A DNA stretch of 64,000 bases, taken from Paulinella micropora. Lineage: Eukaryota; Cercozoa; Imbricatea; Euglyphida. This document shows positions 11,267 to 22,120 of the stretch, piece after piece; position 1 is the stretch's first letter, and each line of letters opens with the position of its first letter. Where the stretch lies: positions 691,786-755,785 of the forward strand of contig BJOX01000074.1 in NCBI GenBank assembly GCA_009731375.1, read 5' to 3'. Under the pieces are notes generated by a model, which worked only from the letters and a program-made list of their open reading frames with translations, ran no database searches and had not been told where the DNA came from. The position numbers were made by a program, and so were the translations under genes.

Positions 11267-11567
11267 TCAATGGTCTTCTAAGAAATTAGCAATAACACTC
11301 ACATTTCCTCCATTATTAACCGTCGCGACAGACTTTTGTAAAAATGTTAAATTTTCACCAGGAGAAAGTTGTATGTCGTAAGCTCGCAGGTCAACAAGCT
11401 GGCTAGAAGTAGCATTAACATAAAGTTTAAGAATGACATCAGTTATAGTGGCACCACCGAGAGCCGTCGCAGAGGTGTCCTTTGATACGATTGAAGTCGT
11501 GGCATCAATATCAGCAAAGTTCTCCGCCGTAAGTGTTCCAGTTGTTTTCACAATTCGCACTATATTA
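11267..11567 (-). pseudogene. Large virion protein, C-terminal fragment (copy A)
   Basis: The last ~100 codons of the 416-residue virion protein that is complete at 18231-19481. The reading frame runs without a stop into the GGAA repeat at 11568, where the viral sequence ends, so the N-terminal three quarters is missing. Confidence 0.85.
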
Positions 11568-11658
11568 ACTAAGAAGGAAAGAAGGAAGGAAGGACAAGAA
11601 GGAAGGAAGGAAGGAAGACAAGAAGGAAGGAAGGAAGGAAGGAAAGAAAGAAGGGAAA

Positions 11659-11690
<32 letters not shown>

Positions 11691-11771
11691 AAAAAAGAAG
11701 AAAAAAAGAAAAAAAAGAAAAGAGAGAGAAAAAGAAAGAAAGAAAGAAAGAAAAAAAAGAAGAAAAAAGAA

Positions 11772-11812
<41 letters not shown>

Positions 11813-12097
11813 AAGACAGAAAGAAAGGAAGAAAGAAAGGAAGAAAGAAAGAAAGAAAGAAAGAAGGAACGAAGGAGGAAGGAAGGAAGGAAGGAAGAAA
11901 GGAAGGAAGGCAGGCAGGCAGGCAGGAAGGAAGGAAGGAAGGAAGGAAGGAAAGAAGGAAAGAAGGAAGGAAGGAGGGAAGGAAGGAAGGAAGAAGGAAG
12001 AAGGAAGGAAGGAAGGAAGGAAAGGAAGGAAGGAAGGAAGGAAGGAAGGAAGGAAGGAAGGAAGGAAGGAAGGCAGGCAGGGAGAGAAGGAAGGAAA
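11568..12097. repeat. GGAA/GAAA purine microsatellite between the two copies
   Basis: Second version of the 4141-4855 tract, shorter and with different unit counts. It abuts viral coding sequence on its left side, which marks a breakpoint or an assembly join. Confidence 0.95.
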
Positions 12098-13008
12098 AGG
12101 CACAAACATGAGGCAGTTGTAATAATATGCACTACTACACTGTACCAAAAACAGAAGAAGGAGAACATGAGGAAAACTGTCGTAAGATAAACAAGATAAA
12201 ACGTCCCAAGTTTTGGGCCCTTTTCTACCATCATCACGTGGCCCCTGGACTTCCTTTTTCCCTTGTGATTCGCCGTTTCTTCATGGACGGTAACGGTATC
12301 TTTCTCATCCTCGCTGTGTATGGCCCGGCCTGGCTTTCGTGTTTGAGGGAGCTCGCCACCAGCCCCCTCTTTCTTTGTTCGCGGCCGCTCGAAAATAAAG
12401 GGTTGGTATGAGCTTGGTATACAGAACTGCTCTGGGTTTTTTTATTTTGAGCGGAGAAAGTTTGGGAGTTGGTTGGAAGTGGCGGGAGAGGGCAGATCGG
12501 AGCGGAGAGTCAAGAGAGGTATCTGTGGGTGTGACAAGTTGGGTTGGAAAAGGCGGGCGTGAAAGGTTGGGCTCAGGAAAGATGTGTTCAGGGGGTGGAG
12601 GGTGGATTGGGGTGGGTTGTTGGGCGAGGACGGGGTGAGAAGGGGTGGAGGGGATGGCAGTGGATGTGTGTTGGCTTGTGGTGTGCAGAAGAGCGAAGAA
12701 ACCGGGGGTTTTGACTAACTGGGCAGCGCGAGGATGAGCCAGGAGCAGTGTCTGACACTCGAGCGACGGGGCCTGAAGATGTTCCAGCTGGTTCCTGCGG
12801 CTTGGAGTGGTGGCCTTATTCTTACCAAGGTCAGCGAGACGTTGTATGCAGGTGTGGTGGGGTAGGCTATGAGTTGGGAGTACTGTTGGCGTGTGGGGCC
12901 TGCACGAAACAACTCTATCTAATCTCATCTATCTCATCTATCTCATCTATCTCATCTATCTTATCTATCTCTCTCATCTATCCTATCTATCTATCTATCT
13001 ATCTATCC

Positions 13009-13047
<39 letters not shown>
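12098..13047. repeat. Host flank of PLV-A, copy 2 of the duplication
   Basis: Near-identical repeat of 4856-5790, ending in the ATCT microsatellite (about 12912-13047) that runs directly into the TIR of the complete element. Confidence 0.8.
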
Positions 13048-13179
13048 AGAAGATGATTACCGCTTTTCCGCAGGTATTTTTCAAGAAAAAATACCAGCAT
13101 AAAAGCGGTCTTTTCGGACCAAAATCACCAAACAAGAAATAATAAAGAAATCAAGTAGAAATCAAAAAGGAAGCGAAAA
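13048..13179 (+). repeat. PLV-A left terminal inverted repeat (copy B)
   Basis: Same 132 bp as 5791-5922 and the reverse complement of 32781-32912. Confidence 0.95.
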
Positions 13180-13240
13180 TTAATAATTTAATTAATTATT
13201 TTACATTTATAAAAATATATAAACTATAATATAATACAAG

Positions 13241-13447
13241 ATGCCAAGACCGAAACTATACGAAGGAGAAGCAAGACGAAAGAGAAATAACGAGAAGGCT
13301 CTCGCATACTACTACCGCCACCAAGAAAGGTTGAAGGAGGAAAGAAAAGAAAAAGCATTAAAGCAAAAGCAAGAACTCAAAAGCATAGAGGAATACAAAA
13401 AGAAGATACAAGAGCTGGAAGATAAATTGAGTAAGATAGCGGTTTAA
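13241..13447 (+). CDS. Small basic coiled-coil protein (copy B)
   Basis: Identical in protein sequence to the 68-residue gene at 5984-6190; first gene of the complete element, 61 bp inside the TIR. Confidence 0.6.
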   Translation: MPRPKLYEGEARRKRNNEKALAYYYRHQERLKEERKEKALKQKQELKSIEEYKKKIQELEDKLSKIAV

Positions 13448-13579
13448 GTTCTAATATTTTTTTTTATTCTGGTAAAAATATTTTTCATCTAAACAAATAG
13501 CTCCCATATAATAACGGTAAAAACATTAATTAATTATTTTTAGAAAAAGTATCTTACCTTATATATACATAACGGTAAA

Positions 13580-16302
13580 ATGTCAAAACCACCACTACCA
13601 CCAAGACCAAACAAGCAATATGTCNNNNNNNNNNATACGATACTGTATTTTTGGATGCTCTAAACGAGTTCAACATAAATAATATTGAAGCTAGCGAGAA
13701 TGGATATGAACGATATATAAAATTTGTGGAAATAACCATAGTTCAAGAAAACGGCGGGGGATGCTATGAAGGAGTGAGAGCAAAAAAGGAGAAAGTTGAA
13801 GAAGGAAGAAAGATATCTCCGCCAAGCAAAAATAACAACTGCTTATTCTTCTTATGTAAGGATATTCTAAATATCTATCCGTTAAATAAAAACAGATGTA
13901 ATATAGTCCGAGCCGAATTCAACTTTCCACCAAACTCACCAATACCATTTTCAATAGCGGTTGAAATATTGAAAAAATATGTTAAGGAAGGGAAAACATA
14001 CGAAATAACAGACCATATTACGAAGCAAGCAGTCAGCACAAATGAAGAAGGACAAGAACCCGACAAACTAATCTTTTTGGAGAATAACCACTATTACGGA
14101 TTGGTTAAGCAATTCAAGAAGAGGTGCGATGACTGCCTGCGACAATATTTGAACAAACATAAATGTAATCTCAACAGGAAAAAATATGCGGACATTATGT
14201 TGAAAAAGAATGGTAAAAGACACTTAATAACTAAGTTCCGAACGGAAGAAAAAATAAATAACGACCAAGTCCTTCATTATGATTTGGAAACATGTAGAAA
14301 TACATCAATCGCAGTCGGCCACGATATCCACGACTGCTACATAGTCGGATATACTCAGGGGTCTGAGGGTTTCAAATACATAGCGGGTAAAGATTGTATA
14401 AGTCAATTCGTAGACCTAATAATAGAACGAGGCGAGAAGATAAAGGAGGGATGGGTGCCGAAGAACAAAAAAGACAAACAACCCGTTCTATATGTTAATG
14501 GTTTTAACGGAGCAAACTTTGACCACTACTTCATACACCAAGAATTAATTTAAAAGGGTATTAAGATTAAAGAGTCAAAAATAAACAACGGCTCTATTAT
14601 CTCCTTAGAATTTGAAAATGTTAAGATGTGGGATTTACGAAAGCACACTTAGGGAAGTCTGAAAGCAAATCTTGAAAGTATGGGGTGTGAAATTCTAAAA
14701 GGCGACTTTGACCACAGCCGAGCCAAAATGTGGGAAGATATGGACGAGAAGACGAGGCAGGACTGTCTGGCTTATCTTAAAAACGATGTTATGGGTTTGA
14801 AGGAATTATACGACAAGTTAAACACACCGATATTTACAGCTCATAAAGTCAATATATCATCAAAAATCTCAACTTCTAGTCTCGCTTTCAACATATGGAA
14901 GAATATGTAGACGGTAAATACGAGGTGACTTCCAACAGTAGAGCAGGAAAGAGTATTTAGAAAAGCCATTATCGGCGGAAGGACTTACCCGTCCAAGAGG
15001 AGGTTCATTTCAGCTCAGTATGAACGATACCTACAAAAACAGATAACCTTTGACGAAATAATTGACTACCTAGTATATGCGGATGATGTATATTTGCATC
15101 CAACCGCGATGTTAAATGAGTTTATGGTTGGCGATATTATTGAAACGATTGGACCATTTGACCCGCGAAATCTTCAAATCTGTATTTACAACCTTGACTA
15201 TATTTCTCCAAAAGACATATTACATTCAAGGATTGGACAGAGAGACAAAATGGGCTCTTTAAAGTGGCGACTAGAAGATATGAAGGACCAATGGCTGACG
15301 AGTGTAGATATTGAGGATATGGTAGCCGAAGGTTATACGGTCCACATTCATAAAGGATACTACACTGTAAAATCTGATTGTGTTTTCAAACAATACATAG
15401 ATGATATGTTTAAAGCGATGGAAGATGCTGAAAAAGGTAGTCCGCAATATCTGCTCGCCAAGTTGTTTATGAACAGTCTATATGGTAAGATGATACAGAG
15501 ACCGATACCTTCAATAACAGCATATATAACTACTAACGACGAATACTGGAAATTTTGGAACCGCAACCAAATAACTGATGTAGTAAAATTCGTTGATAAG
15601 GATGGAAAGGACTTATGGCACATATCGGGCCTTCCTCGCAATCCAATCTTGTTAGAGAGTAGCATAACGAAACCTTCACACTACGGGGCATTTATACTAG
15701 CATACAGCCGTCGTATTATGTTCAACTATATCAAGGAAGCAAACCCGAACAGAAGCATTGAAGACGACTTTTACTACACCGACACAGACAGCCTCCAAAT
15801 CCACGCGAGATGTGCCAAGTATGTAAAGAATATGGGTAATAAAAAATTGGGCGGTATTGGAGACGATTTAGGCGATGGATGTAAGATTATAAAAGGTGTG
15901 TGGATAGCACCGAAACTATATATGTTAGAATTCACGACGAAGGATGCCTTTACGACAGGAATGACCAAGAATGACTTAAAGCATATTTCAAAAGGAGTTA
16001 AAATAGTGTCTGAGAATGGAGTTAAAAGATATTTCCATTTTAGGGGTAAAGGCTTAGATGCTAATCAGCTAAACTATGATACATTTGATAAGATGGATAA
16101 AGGCGGGTCGGTTGAAAATGTAAAGGATTTCCAAATGAAAAAAATACACATTGATAGAAACAGCAAACAACAACAAGTCCCACATTTTAGCATTTTACAT
16201 ATGACTAATGTTAAAAAACAAGTTAATGAGAATAAATGGGCGGGCCGTAAGTTCATTAACGATAACGACAGCATCCCGCTCGGCTTCCACATTCGCGGTT
16301 GA
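13580..16302 (+). pseudogene. Protein-primed DNA polymerase B, broken and gapped (copy B)
   Basis: Starts MSKPPLPPRPNKQYV, which shows the true N-terminus lost by frameshift in copy A. Ten N (13625-13634) stand for about 305 bp present in copy A (6366-6670). After the gap the same exonuclease and palm motifs and the same in-frame TAA and TAG and frameshifts occur. One nearby substitution differs (aaatgg against aaaggg after the first stop). Confidence 0.87.
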
Positions 16303-16303
16303 A

Positions 16304-16994
16304 TTATAAATAAATTTTTTTGGCTCCTTTACCTTTGAAGCTCCTAATTGTATGAATTCCTTTTTTTGGTTTGACTAATTTAGTATTTACAGCCGTAGCC
16401 CCTAGCAATGATACGGGGTCAAATACGGTTCGGTAATTCGTAGTTAGCTTCGCAGTCTTCGCCCGCTTACCTTTTGGATTAACTTTCACCGCCACTCGGT
16501 CAATTACTCCTTCCATGAGGTCTTTTGTGCTACTACCTTTATTGTATGTGGTAGCCTTTACACCAGTTTGTCGGCTCAGGTCTTTCGCAATCGTTCCTCC
16601 AAGGCTATGACCCGTTAGCTCTACATTATCCTTACCATATTTCTTTATTACTTCGTCAACCAGCTTCTGCTCTTCTTTATATCTCGGTGTTCTTTTTAAT
16701 ATTCCCTTTATCAATGCGACATCGGTTAGCAGGTCCCACTTATCAGCACTTCCTCTAAATGCTACAATAGCTTTACCATCTTTTTCATATACGGTTGATT
16801 TTTCTTTGCTGGCTACTGGTTTCCATCCGTCAGCTCCCTTTCTATCTGACCGCGGCCAATAGACATCCTCTGACAACTCGGCACTTCCACCCTTTTGTTT
16901 CCTGTATGCCTTACTAGCTTTTTTCAATGCCTCCCCGTAGCTTATACTGTGTTTAGCGGAGTAAGCCTTTTACGAAGGCAATCCATTCGGACAT
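16304..16994 (-). pseudogene. Class 3 lipase-like alpha/beta hydrolase, frameshifted (copy B)
   Basis: Same as 9340-10030, including the GHSLGG elbow and the extra base in the A-run that separates the MSEWIAFVK start from the main frame. Confidence 0.75.
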
Positions 16995-17050
16995 TCTATA
17001 TAATTATTTATTTTTATTTTTTTCCTTCCTACTATATACACCCCCCTACT

Positions 17051-17327
17051 ATGTCCGCCCTTACAAGACTGTGCGAGAAGTTCCAACAACTATCAATTGA
17101 AAGCGAAAATAAATCGTTTTCTCTCGCCGATGTCCAAAAGGTAATCCACGACGAAATAAAAGCGATTGAAGAAAAGAGAAATGCTCAACCCAAAGACACA
17201 TTTCACTTCGGCAAATACAAGGGCAAAAAAAATAGAAGACATCACAAAGATTGATAAGCCATACATTGAATGGTTAGTTCGTCAGCCTTGGGTCCAAAAT
17301 AAAGACGAATTGAAAAGGTATTTATAA
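17051..17327 (+). pseudogene. ExoX C-terminal-like small protein 1, frameshifted (copy B)
   Basis: Same as 10087-10363, with the same A8-run frameshift after the GKYKGKK motif. Confidence 0.7.
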
Positions 17328-17358
17328 TTATAATAAATAAATTTTTATATAATATACA

Positions 17359-17547
17359 ATGAGCGAAGCCGAAGCAAAAAAAGAAATTCCCGATGAAGAG
17401 GAAGAAGTAAATAAAGTTCTACAATATGGAAAATATATACATAAAAAAATTGAAGATGTTGCCAAGATTGACAAAGAGTATCTTGAATGGCTAGTTCAAC
17501 AGCATTGGTTTAAGAATAAAGGTAAAGTGAAAAAGTATTTACCGTAA
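17359..17547 (+). CDS. ExoX C-terminal-like small protein 2 (copy B)
   Basis: Same 62-residue protein as 10395-10583; intact YGKY...IEDV...D-x-x-YLEWL motif. Confidence 0.7.
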   Translation: MSEAEAKKEIPDEEEEVNKVLQYGKYIHKKIEDVAKIDKEYLEWLVQQHWFKNKGKVKKYLP

Positions 17548-17886
17548 GAGATACATTTTACCTCTTATATTGATTTCTTTTTTTATAATTCGCAGTATTG
17601 CTTTCTGTTTGTGGAAGTCGCTAAACCTAGTAAAATGCGGTTCTTTCAAAAGGTTGTCTTCAACTTCTAATTCTCTATTTACTTCAAGATATTGTTTAAG
17701 GATATCTTTGAATTGTATGATGTCCAAGTGGTGGTCTACGTGGACATCAACCCGCTCATATATATCACCACTTATTTCGCATATGTATCTGGGTTCAACG
17801 AATACATCAATAGCCACGATGTCAAGATATTCTTGTATTTGCGGTCTTATCGTATTCCTGCTAGCTTCTTTTATCACTCTCGCCAT
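17539..17886 (-). CDS. Hypothetical protein, 115 aa (copy B)
   Basis: Same as 10575-10922; convergent with the ExoX-like gene, sharing the hairpin over both stop codons. Confidence 0.6.
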   Translation of the reverse strand: MARVIKEASRNTIRPQIQEYLDIVAIDVFVEPRYICEISGDIYERVDVHVDHHLDIIQFKDILKQYLEVNRELEVEDNLLKEPHFTRFSDFHKQKAILRIIKKEINIRGKMYLLR

Positions 17887-17890
17887 TTTT

Positions 17891-18175
17891 TTAAAATTTG
17901 CTAAGCCCTATGAGGTCAACACAACAATTCCACGAAAACGGCTTACCATCTACACGAAAGTGTTTTCTCCCCGTGGTCAAATTACTTTCAACATCAATGA
18001 TGCCATTTTTTAGACAAGGGTGATGGGTTATTAGGTCTAGCATGAAATTGCTATCTTCTGGGTTCAGCACTTCACCATCGTTATATTTGTTTATTATTTT
18101 TCTTATGTAGGATTTGATAGATGTTTTTGTTAGAAACCGCCTACCACCCACAACATACAACTTACGACTATACAT
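17891..18175 (-). CDS. DCL/DUF3223-like protein (copy B)
   Basis: Same 94-residue protein as 10927-11211, with the same TCTA-type leader at 18180-18204. It lies between the morphogenesis block and the replication genes. Confidence 0.55.
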   Translation of the reverse strand: MYSRKLYVVGGRRFLTKTSIKSYIRKIINKYNDGEVLNPEDSNFMLDLITHHPCLKNGIIDVESNLTTGRKHFRVDGKPFSWNCCVDLIGLSKF

Positions 18176-18230
18176 ATTACTATATTATTATATTAGAAAA
18201 AAATATTATAAAAATAATTATATATTCACA

Positions 18231-19481
18231 TCAATGGTCTTCTAAGAAATTAGCAATAACACTCACATTTCCTCCATTATTAACCGTCGCGACAGACTTT
18301 TGTAAAAATGTTAAATTTTCACCAGGAGAAAGTTGTATGTCGTAAGCTCGCAGGTCAACAAGCTGGCTAGAAGTAGCATTAACATAAAGTTTAAGAATGA
18401 CATCAGTTATAGTGGCACCACCGAGAGCCGTCGCAGAGGTGTCCTTTGATACGATTGAAGTCGTGGCATCAATATCAGCAAAGTTCTCCGCCGTAAGTGT
18501 TCCAGTTGTTTTCACAATTCGCACTATATTAACTTTGGCATCTTCGTTTGATATGCTCACGAGTGATGGATAAACGATTGAATAATTTGTAGCACCACCA
18601 TTAAAAGTTGTTTTATTTTTTATGCTAAGGATTGGGCTTTCCGTGGTGCTCGCCGCCTTACTTCCTTCCGCTTCGTTTGATATGCTTGAATTAATAGTGT
18701 TTGTTCCTTCTACAAATAAACCAACACTCGCGGTTTTAAGGTTTTGAATTCCAATAGAAGCATCATTCCTCATTAGTGCGGTAAATGGTAATGTTGTGTT
18801 TCGCAGACTGACACCAGTATTAGCATTCGCATACTTAATCATATGGACTTGCTGGACTTTGCCAGTCGTGGGGTTCTCAATTGAAAACTTAATAGCACCA
18901 AATCCTAAATACTGGAATTGAATTTGAAATACATTTCCCTTATTCCAAAGAATGACGGGCATATCTTTGCTTCCATCACAAGGGTCATCCCAGGTTGCTT
19001 GCGGGATATAAGTAGTCGCTCCTCCTTTGGCTTGTAGATTATTCATTCCAACGTCAGTTTTATAAAAATAGAAACCATTTGAAAAATCACTTTCACCAAT
19101 TCCTACACACGAATAATATGTTTTCGTATCATCAGTCGTCCATAAAGCGGTGAAGCGGGCTACTACACCCATACCAGTCCGATATTTTATTCTTCTTTTA
19201 CTTGTTAGGATGGCGGTTGAAGTATTATTTGCTTGTGTTTTCAATTCAGCCATATTCGCATTAAATGAAACTGTCGCATTAGTTTGAGTTAATGTCCATA
19301 TCCGTGTATTAACAGTGTAGGGAAAATTCTCCTGAACAACTGGTGTTAATTGACTTGTTAATGCTTCGCCGAAAGCGGTTTTCATATTATTGGTTTCAAT
19401 GCTTCCATCATATCCGACTTTGACATTTACGAAGTCTCCGTTAGGGTCTTGTGCTATCAAATTTCTCTGATGGGTCGTCAT
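18231..19481 (-). CDS. Large virion-associated protein, 416 aa
   Basis: Starts MTTHQRNLIAQDPNGDFVNV. The middle has a GIGESDFSNGFYFYKTDVGM segment and an isoleucine/glycine-rich beta pattern like receptor-binding or base domains of large DNA viruses and phages; the C-terminal half is Thr/Ser/Asn-rich beta repeats. It directly follows the MCP on the same strand, and PLV-C keeps a homologue in the same place (49767-50595), so a structural role is likely. No cleavage or signal sequence is seen. The exact family is not recognised. Confidence 0.65.
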   Translation of the reverse strand: MTTHQRNLIAQDPNGDFVNVKVGYDGSIETNNMKTAFGEALTSQLTPVVQENFPYTVNTRIWTLTQTNATVSFNANMAELKTQANNTSTAILTSKRRIKYRTGMGVVARFTALWTTDDTKTYYSCVGIGESDFSNGFYFYKTDVGMNNLQAKGGATTYIPQATWDDPCDGSKDMPVILWNKGNVFQIQFQYLGFGAIKFSIENPTTGKVQQVHMIKYANANTGVSLRNTTLPFTALMRNDASIGIQNLKTASVGLFVEGTNTINSSISNEAEGSKAASTTESPILSIKNKTTFNGGATNYSIVYPSLVSISNEDAKVNIVRIVKTTGTLTAENFADIDATTSIVSKDTSATALGGATITDVILKLYVNATSSQLVDLRAYDIQLSPGENLTFLQKSVATVNNGGNVSVIANFLEDH

Positions 19482-19559
19482 AATTCCTATATTATTAAAA
19501 AAATAAATAATCTATCAAAATTAATTACTACATTTTAACTCATCAAAATTTCAATTCCC

Positions 19560-21152
19560 TTAACAAGCACACTTCGTTGAAGAATAGCATAAAGAAGTGT
19601 AATGGTTGAGATTAGTTATGGCATTACCACTCGCATTAGGACTTACAGTTGAAGAGAATTCATATCGCCTCTCGGTGTCAAGACTCAGACCACTCACCTC
19701 ATAGCCGTCGGTATCCTTATCACATAGAGGGCGGTTGTTGTCCCAAGTATCTACGTGGAACCAGTTGTAATGATAGACATCGGAATTCAAAATAGCACTT
19801 CCCTTCAACTTATCTTTCAAAATCATATAATCCTCATTCTCAGAAGTGTCAATATCAAACTGTTGAAGGCGAGTTCCATCAAGTGTTGTATAATAAGTAA
19901 TAATCTTAGCATCCGCCCTGTTATCATTATCAAAAGCTGTATTAGCACTCTCAGTGTTGTGAAAGGCGGATGTATAGATACGAGGAATTCTTTCACCCTG
20001 CGAGCGGTTCATTTTGATAACAAAATTTTGCTGAGTAGATGAAAGACTTTGCTTCCACGAGATAGGATACTCAATCTTGAATGGAAAGCCCTCACCCGCA
20101 ATCTTTTGCTGGACACCAAGGATGACATTTGGGTCTGTTTCCACGGATAGGAACAAGTTCAAGTTTGAAACACTGGCTCCAACAATAGTCGCAGAGGCTC
20201 CCGCAGCCACACTCTTCGCATCTGTTCCATCGAAGAAAGCACGATTGGTTCCTTCCCACACAATTCGCAAGTCCAGGATTTCGTTGAAGCCGATAGTCTT
20301 ATCCAATTCAAAAATGGTGCCAAACAGCATACCCAAAGGAAGTTTAACATTAATAACTGGGCCCTCAGTCGCATTAGCACCTCCCTCAAAATACTTGGCT
20401 TCTTCATATGCCACATTAACAAAACTAGCATTACCTGTTCCTGCGGCAACAAGCAAGTCATCCTTACGACGAGCGGTAATAGCAGGATGGTCAAAGGCAT
20501 CGGCCAGTTCGGCCTGTATGGTAGTGGATAAGGCACGAAGGTTGTCTTTGACAGTGTTGATTTTTCCTTCAAGGTCAGTAATCGCGGCATTAACCAGCAT
20601 CAGTATAAGTATTTCCACCTCCTGTTGCGATAGCAGTGTGTGCGGCAACATTTCCAACTGCCGCAACCGCTGCGGTGTTCATAGAATTAATTCTAGCATA
20701 ACTTGTTGCTTTTGCCGCAAATGTGGTTGGGGCATTACACTTTTGGAGCATTCCACCACTAGACGACCCAGCCCCGTGATTTTCAAGTGCCATAAATTTT
20801 TGATAGCAAGTTTCAGGCTTCCATACAATCTTTGTGTAGTTGCCGACATTTTGGAGATTACACAAATACAAACCGCTTCGGGTTCTCAATTCAATGGTTC
20901 TAATCATAGACAGACAATCCATAAAAATACGATTATAACCCACAGATGCCGCAGGGGTGTAAGTAAATCGCAACACAGACCTCGCAAGGTTCAAAGGGCG
21001 AGTAGGGATTTCAAGGTGCTTTCATTTCCGCCCGCGGTGGTGAGAGTAATATTCGCTGACCCTTCACGGCTAGTAAGCTTATTTAACTCATACTTTCCAG
21101 TGAGCAGTTCCTTAGCCTGATGGACGAGTTCGCCACCGTATTGGACTGACAT
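19560..21152 (-). pseudogene. Major capsid protein, frameshifted
   Basis: PLV-type double jelly-roll MCP, which would build the icosahedral shell. The start at 21152 (MSVQYGGELVHQAKELLTGK) matches the PLV-C MCP. Frame is lost near 21014, again near 20600, and near the C-terminus (about 19580), so the protein is spread over three frames. Recognisable blocks are TRPLNLARSVLRF, MDCLSMIRTIELRTRSG, LPLGMLFGTIFELDKTIGFN, SQGERIPRIY and VSGLSLDTERRYE, all shared with 48195-49681. The indels could be sequencing errors. A TCTA-type leader lies at 21191-21213. Confidence 0.88.
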
Positions 21153-21190
21153 TTTTCTTTTTTAGTTTTGTAGTTTGTAAATTAACGACA

Positions 21191-21213
21191 CTATATTTTA
21201 ATAGAAGAAAAAA
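21191..21213 (-). promoter_or_regulatory. TCTA-type promoter candidate of the MCP
   Basis: Minus-strand TTTTTTCTTCTATTAAAATA followed by TAG, about 40 bp before the MCP start. The PLV-C MCP has TTTTTTTTCTATAAATATA at 48130-48152 in the matching place. Confidence 0.45.
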
Positions 21214-21237
21214 TAAATAAATAATTCTAAAATTACC

Positions 21238-22051
21238 CTATCTAGATTTTAACAAATTAAAAAATGAAGTAAATAAATTAAAATAATTCGTTTCACGGTA
21301 AATCAACAAAGTCATTACAATACCCAAACCGTTTAGGTTAATCGGTTGGTCGTTTTCGTCAGTCAAGTAAAACCGATAAAACATTGTTTGAGTTTGTAGA
21401 TAGTCGTTTTCCATATTCACTTCCCGAGCCATCATATATGACAGAGCCGAATGGGATTTCGTTAGCGGTATATATCTCCTGTCATTCGTGATTATCGCCT
21501 TCGCCAATGAGGTCTGATTGAAGATATAATGTTTTTTCACCAGTCAAGATTATGACATTTGGCGACCTAATGGTATTATTAGCAAAGAAATATGTTGAGT
21601 CGCGGTCAAAACCCATTACTTCGTGAATACGAGTTTCGGTGTCAAATATAAACCGCGGTTGAATTCCTAGGTTTCCCGCCACGGTAAATAATAACTTGCC
21701 GTCTTCTGGGTCGGTGTTGGTATTGTTGCTCGTTATCGTGTATGTGTAATGGTTGGGACTATCTGCTGTTAGCACTTCGGCCAGCTTATTTTTTAAGTTG
21801 TTCATTGTGTAGTTTCCTTTGGGTATCGTAATGAGTGCCTCAAATCCATCTTCACTCAGAGTAAAAGTGTTGTAAGGGCTGGCGACGGAATAATACGACT
21901 TCGGCACATAGATATGAAGTATTTTACAATGTGTAGGGTTATCTAACCCCTTCATATCAATGAAGTGAGTGAAATCGCTGTCTGTGCCATTCATCCTATT
22001 TTTACTGTTTATGTAATAGATACCGCTACTTCGCCCTCCTCTATAATTCAT
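21238..22051 (-). pseudogene. Minor capsid (penton) protein, frameshifted
   Basis: Single jelly-roll penton candidate. I chose ATG 22051 (MNYRGGRSSGIYYINSKNR) because the PLV-C homologue begins at the matching codon. FTHFIDMKGLDNPTHCKILH and YVPKSYYSVASPYNTFTLSE are highly conserved between the two elements. Frame is lost near 21500 and the tail FYLTDENDQPINLNGLGIVM continues in another frame to 21238. It lies directly upstream of the MCP. A perfect 12-nt palindrome (GAGACTAGTCTC, 22056-22067) lies just before the start. Confidence 0.78.
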
Positions 22052-22120
22052 CGCAGAGACTAGTCTCCGCACCTCTATTTTTGGATATAGAATAGAAAAT
22101 ATATTTTTTGTTTTAATTGG

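Larger units (their letters stand above)
5791..11567. mobile_element. PLV-A copy A: left 5.8 kb of a Polinton-like virus
   Basis: Begins with the same 132-bp TIR as the complete element and carries the small basic protein, pPolB, lipase, two ExoX-C-like genes, a hypothetical gene, the DCL-like gene and the last ~100 codons of the large virion protein. It stops abruptly at 11567, where the sequence switches to GGAA repeat, while copy B continues with unbroken viral sequence at the matching point (18532). This is either a real partial duplication or two haplotype contigs placed in tandem. Confidence 0.85.

Noticed and set aside
20077-21120. 347-codon plus-strand frame opposite the MCP
   Set aside because: Antisense shadow; the minus strand encodes the capsid protein with a homologue in PLV-C.
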